This document shows, piece by piece, positions 1-12,232 of a stretch of DNA of 64,000 nucleotides. Position numbers and translations under genes: made by a program. Position 1 is the stretch's first letter. Every line of letters begins with the position of its first letter. Source of the DNA: Prorocentrum cordatum (Eukaryota; Sar; Dinophyceae; Prorocentrales; Prorocentraceae); assembly GCA_963575745.1 (NCBI GenBank), contig CAUYUJ010016471.1, forward strand, positions 826,335 to 890,334, written 5' to 3'. The notes under the pieces are model-generated. The model did not search any database, was not told where the DNA came from, and saw only the letters and a list, made by a program, of their open reading frames with translations.

Positions 1-1430
1 TGAAGCCGATGACTCGGTCGACGTCGACACCGCGCCACCAGTGGCGGCCGCGCCGCCGGCGCGCGCCAGGGCACGCCCAGCGCATTGCGCGCCCAGTGCA
101 CAGGTCGATGAAATCCCGCGCCCTCCCGCGCAGACCCGAGCGCCGCCGGGCCGGCCACCCCCTTCCCGCTCGCCCCCGGCCCTGTCCGCGGCCCCAGGCG
201 AACTGGGGAGGGATCGGCGAACGGGCGCCGTTCCGGCGCGGAGTCGTGGAAGGTGGCAAAGATTAGCTTACCGGCGCCCAGGTCGGGGGCCACCGCCACG
301 AACTTGGAAAAACGATGGCGGGCGACAAGAGATCGAAGGGGCCCCGCTCCTCCAAGGCCTGTTCTTGTCGCGCCCCGCCGCCCGCATTTGCCGACGCCGG
401 GTTGCAGGCGGCCAGGCTGCGTCGTCCGCCGCGACGACCAAACGCCCGCAAGCGAGCGCTGGCGACAGACTGAACGGGCAGCGCCGGTCGCGCCCGCGGA
501 TGCCTTCCGAGCAGGGGTCGGAGCAAACGGGGTCGGAGGAGCGCGGCGCGTCGCCAATCGACGCACAGGCGACGCGTCGGCGACGTCGGGGCGGAAAGTG
601 GATCCAGCCCCAGATGGCACCGCGCCGCCGGCGCGCCGACGATGCGGCGCGGCCCCCCCGCCCCCACCCCCAGTGGTTACCCCAGCCCCACATGAGGAAC
701 TGGAATCTTTCGGGATCGATCTTCGCCACGCACGCGCGAACGCGGCGCTCGCCGCGGCGCACTGCCAGCAATTGAGCGCGATCTGATCCCAACGCAGTCC
801 TCGCGGGCTGCAACGTTGACGCCGCTGCGCGAGCACCGATCGCCCCCCCCCCGCCGCCCGGGGCGCGCGCTCGCCGCGCAACCCCGCCGCGCCAACCAGC
901 GCAATCGGCAGAGTGAACGCTTGCTCGCGGGGGGGTGGGTGGCGCATAAAAAAAACGCAGCACAAACGCGCAATGCTGGCGCCGCTCTCCGCGCCAGAGG
1001 TCTGCGCCCACAGGTTGAAGAGCACGGGCGCCGACGTCGTTGCAGAGAGGGGGCGGGCGGCGAGCAGAGGTTCGCCCGCGCGGCAGCTGGGATCTCGGGC
1101 CGCATGTCCGCCCCCAACGGCGTAGCTGACATGCCGCGGCCGTCGAGTGAGATTGCGGCTGAGAAACGTTCCTTGACACAAACGGAAAGCGCGCAAACAG
1201 CGAAGAGCTGCGCAAGAACGCTGCAAGCGCGCACCCCGAACGTGCACGGGGGACGCCCATGGGCGCGCATCCTGCGGCACGATCGACCTCCCCCAAAATC
1301 GCGAAGAGGAGCTATGGCGAGCACAGTAACCGTCCAACTTTCAAGGGCTTCCCCGTGGGAGCGCGGCAAATCGTCGAACGCCGCGGGACTGGCACCACTC
1401 TGGCAATCACTGCCGCCACCATCGCCGCCG
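1..1430. other. GC-rich stretch, no gene recognised
   Basis: The reading frames here are open on both strands because the sequence is very GC-rich, and their translations are Arg/Pro/Ala-rich with no family motif. I see no RNA gene or repeat array. The stretch ends where the GCC-type minisatellite begins. Confidence 0.6.
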
Positions 1431-3230
1431 CCATGACCACCACCCCCACCGCCACCACTGCCGCCGCAGGTTCCACACTCCCCCTTCCACCTCCACAGCA
1501 GGGACCGCGCACGCCGCCCTTCCAATCCACCGACCTCCAGACGCCACCAACTCCAGCGCCTACACCAGCGCAGAAGCCAGCACCGGCGCCAGCCCCACCC
1601 CGGCACAATCGACACCTCCGACACCAGCACCATCGCCAGCGTCAGCGCCTGGGCCTACGACGCCTGCACCAACGCCAGCGCTTATTCCAGCGCCGACGTC
1701 AGCACCGACTGCATCACCAACGCCGGCGCATACGTCGGCACCGACGCCAGCGCGCACGCCAGCGCTGACACCAGCACAAACGCCAGCGCCAACGCCGCAC
1801 AAGCACCAGCACCAACATTGCCGACGGACGAGACGCGGCGGACAAATCGTGCCCCCCCGTAAGATGTGTTTATATACAGCGCCACCGCCATCCCAGCTAC
1901 CATGGCGTCAAGCTCGGGCAGATGGGCGCCCGGACCGTTACGACCAACGCCTGCGCCAGCACCGACGCCAGCGCCGACGCCAGCGCCCACTCCGGCGCGC
2001 ACGCTGGCACCAACGACAGTTCTCGCCCCAGCATCGACTCCAATTCCAACGCCTACGCCTGCGCCAGCGCCGACGACAGAGCCTCCGCCAGCGCCGAAGC
2101 TGGCACCGACGGTAGCGACAGCGCCCGCTCCCACGGCCCTGTCTGGTTCGATTTTGTTACGTCCAGCTTGGGCTGATGGGCGCCCAGACTGTTACGACCA
2201 ATGCCTACGCCGGCATCGACGCCAGCACCGACGCCAGCACTAACCCCTGCGCCCACGCTGGCACCAACGACAGCTCTTGCCCCAGCACCGACGCCAACTC
2301 CAACGCCTACGCCTACGCCAGTGGCGACGCTGGAGCTCCCGCTAGCGCCGACGCCGGCACCGACGGTAGCAACAACGCTTTGCGCCTGCACCTGCCTGGT
2401 TCGACTTTGTTGCGTCCGGCTTGGGGCGACGAGCGCCCGGACCGTTGCGACCGCCGCCTGCGCCGGCACCGACGCCAGCGCCAAGCCGGCGCCCACGCTG
2501 GCACCAACGACAGCCCCTGCCCCAGCACCGACGCCAATCCAACGCCTGCGCCAAAGCCAGCGACGAGGCCAGATTATCCACCAGCGCGGACGCTGGCGCG
2601 GACGGAAGCAATAACGCCTGCGCCTATGTCCTTGCTTGGTTCGAATTTGTCGCGCCCAGACCGTTACGACCGCCGCCCGCGCCGGCGCCGACGCCAGCAC
2701 CGACTCCAGGATCAACGCCCGCGCCTACGTCGGCACCGACGCCAGCGCGATCGCCAGCACTGACACCCGCACCAAGGCCAGCGCCAATGCCGCACAAGCA
2801 GCAGCACCAACATTGCCGACGGACGAGAAGCGGCGGACCAATCTTGCCCCCCGTAAGATTTGTCTATATACAGCGCCACCGCCATCCCAGCTACCATGGC
2901 GCCAAGCTCGGGCGGATGGGCGCCCGGACCGCCACGGCCAACGCCTGCGCAACCACCGACGCCGGCACCAGCGCCAGCGCACACGCTGGCACCAACGACA
3001 GCCCCTGCCCCAGCACGGACTCCAATTCCAACGCCTACGCCTGCGCCGACGCCGGGGCCTCCGCCGGCGTAGACGTCAGCGCCGACGGTAGCAATGACGC
3101 CTGCGCCTGCATCCCTGCCTGGTTTGACTTTGTTGCGCCCGTCTGGGGCTGATGGGCGACCAGACCGCTGCGACCACCGCCTACAGCGGCGCCGGCGCCT
3201 GCGCCTGCTCACGGCCCCCGTTCTCCAGGC
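1431..3230. repeat. GCC-rich minisatellite with about 250-bp higher-order unit
   Basis: The tract is built of short degenerate units of the GCCAGCGCCGACGCC kind. A longer unit is marked by a 'CTGGTTCGAYTTTGTTRCG' box near 2141, 2397, 2637 and 3119, each followed by a GGCGCCCGGACCG-like box, so the higher-order spacing is roughly 240-255 bp. A further block of about 150 bp, containing GTAAGATKTGTYTATATACAG and a run through CCATCCCAGCTACCATGGCG, occurs at 1790-1945 and again at 2788-2945, showing a segmental duplication about 1 kb apart. One plus-strand frame reads as Ala/Gly/Thr/Asn-rich repeats (AGTNDSS, AGTDGSN). Other frames give PTPAPTPAP or, on the minus strand, GAGVGAGVGA, so coding is not established. 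Confidence 0.8.
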
Positions 3231-4247
3231 TCCTTCAGCTCAGCGCCAATCTCCAGCATCGGGCTAGCCACTTGCACCTCCACCAATCGATGGCCAGCCT
3301 CCGCCACTCAACGTTCCGACTCACAGCTTTCAGCTTCCGACTTCCATTCCCACCTCGACCGGTCACCCCCCAGCCCCCACCAGTTCGGCGCTCCGATGTC
3401 CAGCGGCTCCCAATCCCCAACCGACTCCGACTCCAGCCCCGCCCTTCTGCGGCATCCATATGAACCGGCATTTTGGACGCCGTCTTGGGTTTACCATTTA
3501 TTATTGGAGTGCGTTCCAAGGCCCGGGGTCCGCTGACATGATTATTAATCAAACGTGGCCGAGAGAAAACAGTTGACCAAGACAAGGGCGCCCATCCCAC
3601 GGACGTTAGAAATTCGACGAGCGACTCCACCCGCCTGCAGCCCCCTCACCAGCAGCACACTTGCGCGTGCAAGGATGCTCTGGCCCAGTGCTTCTGAGGA
3701 CCAGGAGTGGCGGACGGTTGCCAGCAGCACGACCATGAGAAGCCTCGATTCCAGCTTTTTATCCGATTCCGCCTCCTGCTCCGACTCCGGCTTCCGCCCT
3801 GGCGCCGGCGCAGCGATTATAACCCAACTGGCGGCAGAGACCGACGGTCCGCCGACCGCCACACCACGACCACGGGAAACCCCACTTCCAACGAACAGTA
3901 CCACTAGAATTTCCATCCCACTCCCGCTACCACTAACGTCGTTTCCTCTCACCTATCCCTGCGACTCTGGCTGGCGCCTTCACCCCGCTCTTCCCACCCT
4001 CCAACGATCGCGGCCATGGCAGGCGGAATTCAACGCATGACCCCGCCCAGGCCGTTGAGCTGGGGGGCCCCCTGGCCATGCCGGTGCGCCAGCGCCCGTC
4101 ACCAGACGCCCAGCGGCCTCCATCTTGGCCGGGGACGGGTACTACTTTAACATGCTCATCTACCCGCCGTCCGACATGTGATGGCTTCCTCTCCGTTTCC
4201 TCCCTCCTCTGGCTTTGCTTCTGGGGCGACAGACAGCGGTGCGTGTG
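3231..4247. other. unassigned sequence after the minisatellite
   Basis: Mixed-complexity sequence with short open frames only. No domain, RNA gene or clear repeat is visible. Confidence 0.5.

Positions 4248-4276
<29 letters not shown>
4248..4276. repeat. poly(T) run of about 29
   Basis: An uninterrupted run of T. It could be the poly(A) tail of a retroposed minus-strand transcript, but the sequence on its 3' side (from 4277) is not recognisable as a gene or element. Confidence 0.85.
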
Positions 4277-4279
<3 letters not shown>

Positions 4280-4855
4280 CAGTTACACGTATGCACAGGC
4301 ACGCCGGGGCATAATCCAACGTCGCTCTGCGCTCTCCCAAGCCATAGCAGTCTACTTGTGGGCTGGTCCCGGTATCTTGCTCCTCTTCTTTCCTCTCTTG
4401 GCGGTCTTGCTGTCTCTCTGCCTTCTTGCTGTTTTGGTCTCTTCGTCGTCACACGAAAGGGTGGGCCTGGCCACCACTTTTTTCACTGCTCGGGACAGGA
4501 GTCCCGACCACCTCCTCCTAGGTTTGCTTGGTGGAGTCATCGACCATCAGTTGGAAAGCTGGCAGTTCATCATCACGTGCTTCCCTTGGGGGAAAAATGA
4601 GTGCATCATATATTGGAAGCCCTCGCACAACAAACACGCGCACTAATAAATGTCTAGAGCAAGTGAATGTGCAAACGCGACCAGGCTGTTTAAACTCCGT
4701 GCGAGTTGTGCACATCCCAAAATGCCCTTCTATAGTGCGGAGCGCATGAGACACATCAGTCGCGATTCTGTTGCAGCGCTGATGTGAATCTCAGTCCGTG
4801 GCGCGTGCTCTCGCGTTCCCCCCCCCCCGTTTGCAGCGCCTCCTGGCATGCCCCC
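4277..4855. other. no recognisable feature
   Basis: Unique-looking sequence with short open frames. Nothing is supported. Confidence 0.5.
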
Positions 4856-5135
4856 GTAGAGACCCACTCACGCACATACACGCACACGCACGCACGCATA
4901 TGTACATGCGCACACACATCACACATGCACACAACCACGCATATTTTCACACGCATACACAACAACGCACACGCACATCACATCTGGATATATCCTTAGG
5001 CGCACACAAGAACACACGACGAACACATACGCATACACGCCGACATACACGCACACGCACACACATACACATACACAACCGCACAACCACACAGAAATAC
5101 ACACATACACAGGAACGCATGAACACACGTCAACA
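4856..5135. repeat. imperfect CA/CACG microsatellite
   Basis: A run of about 280 bp of interrupted ACAC, ACGC and ACAT dinucleotide pairs, giving Thr/His-rich frames on one strand and Cys/Val-rich frames on the other. The middle carries a short non-repeat patch near 4980-5005. Confidence 0.85.
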
Positions 5136-5594
5136 TTGAAATCGCATTCGATCCAGATCGCCAAGGGGGACCGGAGAGTGAGAGGGGGAGGGCGACAACC
5201 AATTGTTTCACGCGCTTTTGCACGCGAGGCAAGCGGTGGTCTGCGAACTTCCTCGTAGTTTGCTCGAGTGCGCCCTGGCCAGATGCATTATGACACTCAG
5301 GAGTGGTGCTCTCGCCCAAGACGTCCTGGCAACTCGTCAAAGTGGTTGTCAGCCCATATACGACGAGAACGGCTCCTGTTCGACACTTTCAGTTTACCCA
5401 GAGATGCGCTGGAGCCCCCCTGACAATTCAGGAACGGCGGGTCTCTCCCCATACACCCTCGCAATTTATTCAAGTTGGTGAGATGCCCGTAGGATCGGGC
5501 TGCTTGGTGCGCACATGGAGTGCAATGTTGAATGCACTGCGGGAGCTGATATGAGAAAGAGTATCGCATAAAGTCACATCGGTTTGTTAGACCA
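5136..5594. other. no recognisable feature
   Basis: Non-repetitive stretch with only short open frames and no family motif. Confidence 0.5.
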
Positions 5595-5715
5595 CACATT
5601 CGCAAGATTGTCGTCGCGCTTGTCGTCGTTGCCGTCGTCGTCGCCAGCGACCTCGTTTGTCTTCGTCGCCATCGCCGTCATCGTCGTCGTCGTCTTCGGC
5701 CCCCTCGTCGCCAAC
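5595..5715. repeat. GTC/CGT triplet-rich tract
   Basis: Degenerate (GTC)n with TCGTCGCC interruptions, followed at 5745-5835 by several G-runs of 5 to 9. Confidence 0.7.
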
Positions 5716-6286
5716 CGTCGCTGTCGGAGTTGTTCCCTCCCTGATGGCGGGGGGGGGGATATCCCGGTTACGGAGGTAAGAGGTGGGGGGGACTTCCGGG
5801 AGGGGGGGAAGGGGGGAAGGGGATCGGTCTGGGTTCTGGAGGAGAGTGGGGTAGATTTGCCCACGGGGTTAGCACGCTGTTGGCTCGCTTCGCTCGCGAA
5901 TTCGCCTTTGCAGAGTTTTCATTGGAGGCTCTGTTACCCTCCCAGCCCCACGCCGTTGCGTATTTGAACCATGTTGGCGGCCATGTTCAGCCAGCGTTGC
6001 TAACCTCGCGTCATACTCAATAGATGTATGCCCAGATGATTGGTAATAGTACAACGTTTGACAGAACTGCTTGTACTTGACCCTCAGTCAGGAGAGAGCT
6101 GTTTTGGCCGTTGTTCCGCAGCGGAACGCAGTATATGCGAGCATGGTGAGTGTGCTTGCCACGCTAAGCAGGTATGTATTATTTGCTTTGCGTTCAGGGG
6201 GTGCAGCACAGTCAAATTATCCTGGCGTTGGACCCAACCATATGCAGTTACGAGTACCGCAAAGCAGGTTGAACGAATGAGAGGGA
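5716..6286. other. spacer leading into the 90-bp satellite
   Basis: G-run-rich at first, then ordinary sequence. A reading frame from about 6040 runs into the satellite, but its first 80 residues show no known domain. Confidence 0.4.
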
Positions 6287-7945
6287 ACTCCCGAAGGGGC
6301 CACGAAACGTGTGAGGGGTGTGCCGAAATGAGTGCGGTGCCGCCATGCGAACGCAGCCACTGGGGCCCTCGGTGGAGCTCCCTATGGGGCCACGAAACGT
6401 GTGAGGGGTGTGCCGAAATTGGTGCGGTGCCGCCATGCGAACGCAGCCACTGGGGCCTTCGGTGTAGCTCCCTATGGGGCCACGAAACGTGTGAGGGGTG
6501 TGCCGAAATGGGCGCGGTGCCGCCATGCGGACGCAGCCACTGGGCCCCTCGGTGGAACTCCCTATGGGGCCAAGAAACGTGTGAGGGGTGTCCCGAAATG
6601 GGCGCGGTGCCGCCATGCGAACGCAGCCACTGGGGCCTTCGGTGGAGCTCCCTATGGGGCCACGAAACGTATGAGGGGTGTGCCGAAATGGGCGCGGTGC
6701 CGCCATGCGAACGCAGCCATTGGAGCCCTCGGTGGAGCTCCCTATGCCACGAAACCCGCGCCGCCATGCGCGCAGCCACGTGTGAGGGGTGTGCCGAAAT
6801 GGGCGCGGTGCCGCCATGCGAACGCAGCCACTGGGGCCCTCGGTGGAGCTCCCTATGGGGCCACGAAACGTGTGCCGAAATGGGCGCGGTGCCGCCATGC
6901 GAACGCAGCCAAGCCCTCGGTGGAGCTCCCTATGCCACGAAACGTGTGGGTGCGGTGCCGCAATGCGAACGCAGCCACTGGGGCCCTCGGTGGAGCTCCC
7001 TATGGGGCCACGAACCGGGTGAGGGGTGTGCCGAAATGTGCCGCCATGCGAACGCAGCCACTGGAGCCCTCGGTGGGGCTCCCTATGGGGCCACGAAACG
7101 TGTGAGGGGTGTGCCGAAATGGGTGCGGTGCCGCCATGCGAATGCAGCCACGGGGGCCCTCGGTGGAGCTCCCTCAGGGGCCACGAAACGTGTGAGGGGT
7201 GTGCCAAAATGGATGCTGTGCCGCCATGCGAACGCAGCCACTGGGGCCCTCGGTAGAGCTTCCTATGGAGCCAGCCACGAAACGTGTGAGGGGTGTGCCG
7301 ACATGCGGTGCCGCCATGCGAACGCAGCCACTGGGGCCCTCGGTGGAACTCCCTGTGGGGCCACGAAACGTGTGAGGGGTGTGCCGAAATGGGTGCGGTG
7401 CCGCCATGCGAACGCAGCCACTGGGGCCCTCGGTGGAGCTCCCTATGGGGCCACGAAACGTGTGAGGGGTGTGCCGAAATGGGTGCGGTGCCGCCATGCG
7501 AACGCAGCCACTGGGGCCTTCGGTGGAGCTCCCTCAGGGGCCACGAAACGTGTGAGGGGTGTGCCGAAATGGGCGCGGTGCCGCCATGCGAACGCAGCCA
7601 CTGGGGCCCTCGGAGGACTCCCTATGGGGCCAAGAAACGTGTGAGGGGTGTGCCGAAATGGGCGCGGTGCCGCCATGCGAACGCAGCCATTGGAGCCCTC
7701 GGTGGAGCTCCCTATGAGGCCACGAAACGTGTGAGGGGTGTGCCGAAATAGGTGCGGTGCCGCAATGCGAACGCAGCCACTGGGGCCCTCGGTGGAGCTC
7801 CCTATGGGGCCACGAACCGGGTGAGGGGTGTGCCGAAATGGGTGCGGTCCCGCCATGCGAACGCAGCCACTGGAGCCCTCGGTGGGGCTCCCTATGGGGC
7901 CACGAAACGTGTGAGGGGTGTGCCGAAATGGGTTCCCTTGGATGT
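6287..7945. repeat. 90-bp tandem satellite, about 20 copies
   Basis: The unit contains GCCACGAAACGTGTGAGGGG, GTGCCGAAATGGGYGCGGTG and CCGCCATGCGAACGCAGCCA boxes, and starts at 6301, 6391, 6481, 6571, 6661 and so on at 90-bp steps. Shortened copies lie between 6736 and 7020, and regular spacing resumes from about 7093 to 7901. Because 90 is a multiple of three and the unit lacks stops, long frames open on both strands. Plus frame 1 gives a 30-residue repeat with CEGC followed by CERSH, that is CX2C-X8-CX3H. The minus frame gives FRGPIGSSTEGPSGCVRMA-type repeats. The extra open frames follow from the unit length, so this is called a satellite rather than a gene. Confidence 0.9.
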
Positions 7946-9683
7946 TCTGTTGTTTGCCGACGAAAGGTCTCATGTTCTTGAAGCGTGTGCCGAAATGGAG
8001 GATGATGACGATGATGATGGTGGGAGGAGGGAGGAGGGAGGAGGGGGAGGAGGGGGCAGAGGAGGAGGAGTGGAGAACGCGGGGACCGTTTCTTCAAAAC
8101 GAGGACCCAACACCACAGGATGGTTGGGAAATAGTGGGTGATTCCCGTGGGAAGCAGGTGGCATTATTGACGTTCTGGGCGCGCTTGCACATCAGTCGGA
8201 ACGGAGGGGCGGACCAGTTTATCAATAACATGTGGAGGCAGCGCGTAGCGAATACTCGACGGAAAGATGTTGACGTTTACGGCAGCAAACACCAGCGAGT
8301 CCCAATATCAGGATGGCAACGCAGGACGATATAGGTAAGGGTGTGGAGGATGTGGTGGGGTGAGAGGCAAAGGCAGGAGAACGGATGACAAAGCAGTAGA
8401 TGAGTTGTCGAGAGGCGTACCCGAGGCAGCGGCATGAGGGGGGTTCAGCAAGAAGCAGTTCCAGAAAAGTGTTAGAAAGTTGCGGGCATAGGAGTGATGA
8501 TGTTTCTTGCAAGATCCAGAGGGATGCAAGGAACAGGAAGGTGAGAGGAACATGTTTGACACAGATCACGACCAGCAACTCGCCACCGGCCCTCGTTTTA
8601 GGGTGGCATTTGCAATGGCTATCCGTAGAGCATCCAGACGGCTAGTTGTACTCTGTTTGCGAGCTTCTGTCTGCTGACCTACTCGTCTGGCCAGTGCTCG
8701 TCGGAGCGGAGGGGTTCCTCTCCCCGGGGTTGATGTCATGTCTGTCGCGCGTGTGCACACTCCAAGCGCACGTTCGTCGTTGCGTCGCCTCTCTTTTGGT
8801 ATGATTATGTGTGTTCGTTTTGCCGAAGCCCTGGCGGGGGGGGGCGACGGCGGGTTTCAAACTCATGGTTGCGCCGAAGTTTGAAAGTTCAATTGTTGGT
8901 GCAAAAGCAGTGCCACAACATGAGACTTACGAGATCCCGTCGAACTTTGCAAACCTTCAAATGTTGTCGCTTCTACATGGTCAGACCCTCAGACGTTCCA
9001 GAGTTATCACGTTCATGTTAGTTGTATGTTGAACCAAGGCTCTTGTGTTCAATCACTGAAGACCATGTTGAACGCATTCAAGTTTCAAGTATAAGGATCA
9101 AAGTTTCAAGTTTGAGAGTGCGCACGTTTAACGGTTCGAATGTGTGGAAATTGGATGTTCAGATAATTTGCCGAATGAGGGAGTCATTGCAGTTGGAAGG
9201 GAAGTTCAAATCCAGAACAGTTATCGTTGTTCATTTGGCTTACCAACAGTGAAATTGTACGTTCAAACGGAAGCATGGATGGATTTGGTTAATGTCTTGT
9301 TGTTTTGTTTGGTGCATGCCTTGGTTTCATCAGACCACGCATTAATTTTCCATCGTTTGAAGCTAGATATCAGATAACGACCTAGTTTAGCCGAGATGTA
9401 GTTCTACCGAGTCTAATGTGGCCGAGCCTGGGCATGACTAGTAAGTATGTGTTCCTAGAGCGCTGCTGAGATTAGTTTGCTGTTGCCGATGCTGCTACTC
9501 ATGCCGCTTGCCGCTGCGAGAGCACCACGGCTGCATTTTGGTGGACGCGGGTTCTTGGCCCTACCCCGCCACTGCCGTCGTCGTTTACGACCATCGATGA
9601 TCCAGGGCTTCGTGGTTTTGCTGAGCGTTTTTCCCCACATGCTTCGTGGGGTTCTGGTTTTCTTCCCAGCCGCGCCGCACCCG
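7946..9683. other. intersatellite sequence, partly AT-richer
   Basis: 7998-8075 is a short purine-rich (GGA/GAT) tract. About 8790-9420 is noticeably less GC-rich than its surroundings and holds repeated GTTTCAAGT-like words near 9075-9115. No gene, RNA or element motif was recognised. Confidence 0.5.
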
Positions 9684-9684
9684 C

Positions 9685-9722
<38 letters not shown>
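9684..9722. repeat. (CA)n microsatellite
   Basis: A near-perfect dinucleotide run of about 18 units, immediately before the CAGCA/CAGCT tract. Confidence 0.95.
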
Positions 9723-9723
<1 letters not shown>

Positions 9724-9730
9724 CACTCTT

Positions 9731-9893
9731 CGTACAGCACAGCTCAGCACAGCACATCACAGCACAGCACAGCACAGCTCAGCTCAGCACAGCACAGCAC
9801 ACAGCTCAGCTCAGCTCAGCACACAGCACAGCTCAGCACAGCTCAGCACAGCCCAGCACGGCTCAGCTCACCACAGCACAGCACAGCTCGTGG
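9731..9893. repeat. CAGCA/CAGCT pentamer array
   Basis: The tract consists of alternating CAGCA and CAGCT pentamers. It connects the CA run directly to the 89-bp satellite, giving a compound array of three repeat classes. Confidence 0.9.
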
Positions 9894-11215
9894 CACTTTC
9901 TCGACACCATAGGGGGTGCGCAGGGGGTGGTCTCTCGCCGCCGTCTCTATACGCGCCAGTATTCCAGGGCACACCAGGAATGGCATATTCTCGACACCAT
10001 AGGGGGTGCGCAGGGGGTGGTTTCTCACCGCGGTCTCTATACGCCCCGGTCGTCCAGGCACAGCAGGCGTGGCCTTTTCTCGACACCATAGGGGGTGCGC
10101 AAGGGCTGGTCTCTCACCGCGGTCTCTATACGCCCGAGTCGTCCTGGCACAGCAGGCGTGGCACTTTCTCGACACCATAGGGGGTGCGGAGGGGGTGGTT
10201 TCTCACCGCGGCCTCTATACGCCCCGGTCGTCCAGGCACAGCAGGCGTGGCACCTTCTCGACACCATAAGGGGTGCGCAAGGGGGTGGTCTCTCACCGCG
10301 GTCTCTATACGCCGCAGTCGTCCAGGCACAGCAGGCGTGGCACTTTCTCGACACCTTAGGGGGTGCGCAGGGGGTGGCCTCTCACCACGGTTTCTATACG
10401 CCCCGGTCGTCCAGGGCCACCGCGGGTATACGCCCCGGTCGTCCAGGCACAGCAGGCGTGGCAGTTTCTCGACACCATAGGGGGTGCGCCGGGGGTGGTC
10501 TCTGCCGCCGTCTCTATACGCGCCAGTCTTCCAGGGCACACCAGGCATGGCATATTCTCGACACCGTAGGGGGTGCGCAGGGGGTGGTTTCTCACCGCGG
10601 TCTCTATACGCCCCGGTCGTCCAGGCACAGCAGGCGTGGCACTTTCTCGACACCATGGGGTGCGCAAGGGCTGGTCTCTCACCGCGGTCTCTATACGCCG
10701 CAGTCGTCCAGGCACAGCAGGCGTGGCACTTTCTCGACACCGTAGGGGGTGCGCAGGGGGTGGTCTCTCACCGCGGTTTCTATACGCCCCGGTCGTCCAG
10801 GCACAGCACGCGTGGCACTTTCTCGACACCATATGGGGTGCGCAGGGGGTGGTCTCTCACCGCGGCCTGTATACGCCCCGGTCGGCACAGCACGCGTGGC
10901 ACTTCCTCGACACCATAAGGGGGTTGTCCCTCAGCGCGACCGCTATGCGCCTTTGTCGTCCCGGGCACGGCATGCGTGGGACTGTCTCGACATTATAAGG
11001 GGTGCGCAGGGGGTGGTCTCTCACCGCGGCCGCTATCCGTGACGGTCGTCCAGGGCACAGCAGGCATGGCACATGTTCGACACCATAGGGGGTGCGCAGG
11101 GGGTGGTCTCTCACCGCGGCCGCTATCCGTGACGGTCGTCCAGGGCTGCGCAGGGGGTGGTCTCTCACCGCGGCCACTATCCGTGACGGTCGTCCAGGGC
11201 ACAGCGGTATCGGCG
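9894..11215. repeat. about 89-bp tandem satellite, about 14 copies
   Basis: The unit carries TTCTCGACACCATAGGGGG, GCAGGGGGTGGTCTCTCACC and CAGGCACAGCAGGCGTGGCA. CGACACC boxes lie near 9900, 9993, 10081, 10170, 10259, 10348, 10470, 10559, 10648, 10736, 10825, 10910, 10988 and 11079. Copies after about 10900 are more divergent (CGGCCGCTATCCGTGACGGT in place of the CTCTATACG box). Since 89 is not a multiple of three, the frames rotate from copy to copy and no gene is proposed. Confidence 0.9.
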
Positions 11216-12115
11216 GGGCAACGGCCACGAACATCATTCTCACATGCTTCACTTCAGCTCTCAACACTCCAGCCATAATATAAGTATGTGGGGTTCCTCG
11301 GTAGCGTAATTGTTTCACCCTCTGCTCTTGGGGCCCCCTGGGCTCAGGAAAACTCTGGGGATCGTCGGCGTCATCGTCGCGAGGGGGAAGAAATGGAGGA
11401 AGAGGAGGAGGTTACATGCTAAAACCGCAAGTCGGGCTAACAAAAAAATAGACGAGGTGGAGAAGGAGGGGGAGGAGGGGGAGGAGGAGGATGAGGAGGG
11501 AATTGCACCTCAGATGGATCCTGCGTGAGCCGATCCCGGGTCACCTCCTGGAGCGATCCCCGGACGGATCCCGGCTTGACCCCAGACTGACCTCGGATTG
11601 ACCTGAGCGTGCCCTCCCGCTTTCGAGACTCCGAAGCCGTACCTCTTTCCCTTTGCGCGTCGTTTTGTGCACACTGCGCACTTCCGTGGCCCAGCTGCTG
11701 CCCCATGGCCATATACTAAGACGCGTTTCCTTCGAAGCGCACTTGCATTAAAGGATTCTCCACTCGTACTCTAAAGAATTGCCGCTGGCCCCCGCCGGTT
11801 TCTTTCGTTCGGCTCTGCCCCTTGGGCTCGGTCTCCTGCCTTGGCCGCCTTTCAGTTCTTTGGTTCGCCCTCGGCCCAGGCGTGGCCACGAACTCAGGCA
11901 AACGCCAATTGTCTTCTTTCTGCGGGGCCCGAATCTCTAGGTTGCATCCATACTCATCCAAGTGATTCGAACTGTTTCCCGACTGCTTCCGGTTGGCTTG
12001 TTCTTGTTAGGAGTGTTTGGGGAGTTCGCAGATGTCTAATTTGGATAGTTTCGGCACGCATTGTTCTCCAGTCGTACTCACATAATCAATCTGTCAAAAA
12101 CGAAACGAAGAAGGA
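11216..12115. other. spacer with a GGA-rich tract
   Basis: 11385-11505 is purine-rich (GGAGGA, GAGGAG). 11525-11600 has several GGATC-containing words with GACC/GATTGACC repeats. The rest shows no gene or RNA feature. Confidence 0.5.
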
Positions 12116-12232
12116 GACGGAGGCGGCAGAGCTCGCCGAAAGAGAGAAAGAGAGAGAGAGAGAACAAAAAAAACAAACAGAAAAGGAGGCAGAGAGAAGG
12201 AGAAAGACAGAAAGGGAGAGTTGCCTTGAGAG
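12116..12232. repeat. purine-rich GA/GGA/AAA tract
   Basis: An imperfect GAGA and AAAC-rich run that yields Glu/Lys-rich or Ser/Leu-rich translations only. Confidence 0.8.

Noticed and set aside
6040-7644. 534-codon frame through the 90-bp satellite as a gene
   Set aside because: The unit length is a multiple of three and lacks stops, so frames stay open on both strands. Nothing in the non-repeat ends supports a protein.
6287-11215. CRISPR-like array
   Set aside because: Units are contiguous tandem copies with no variable spacers, and the genome is eukaryotic.
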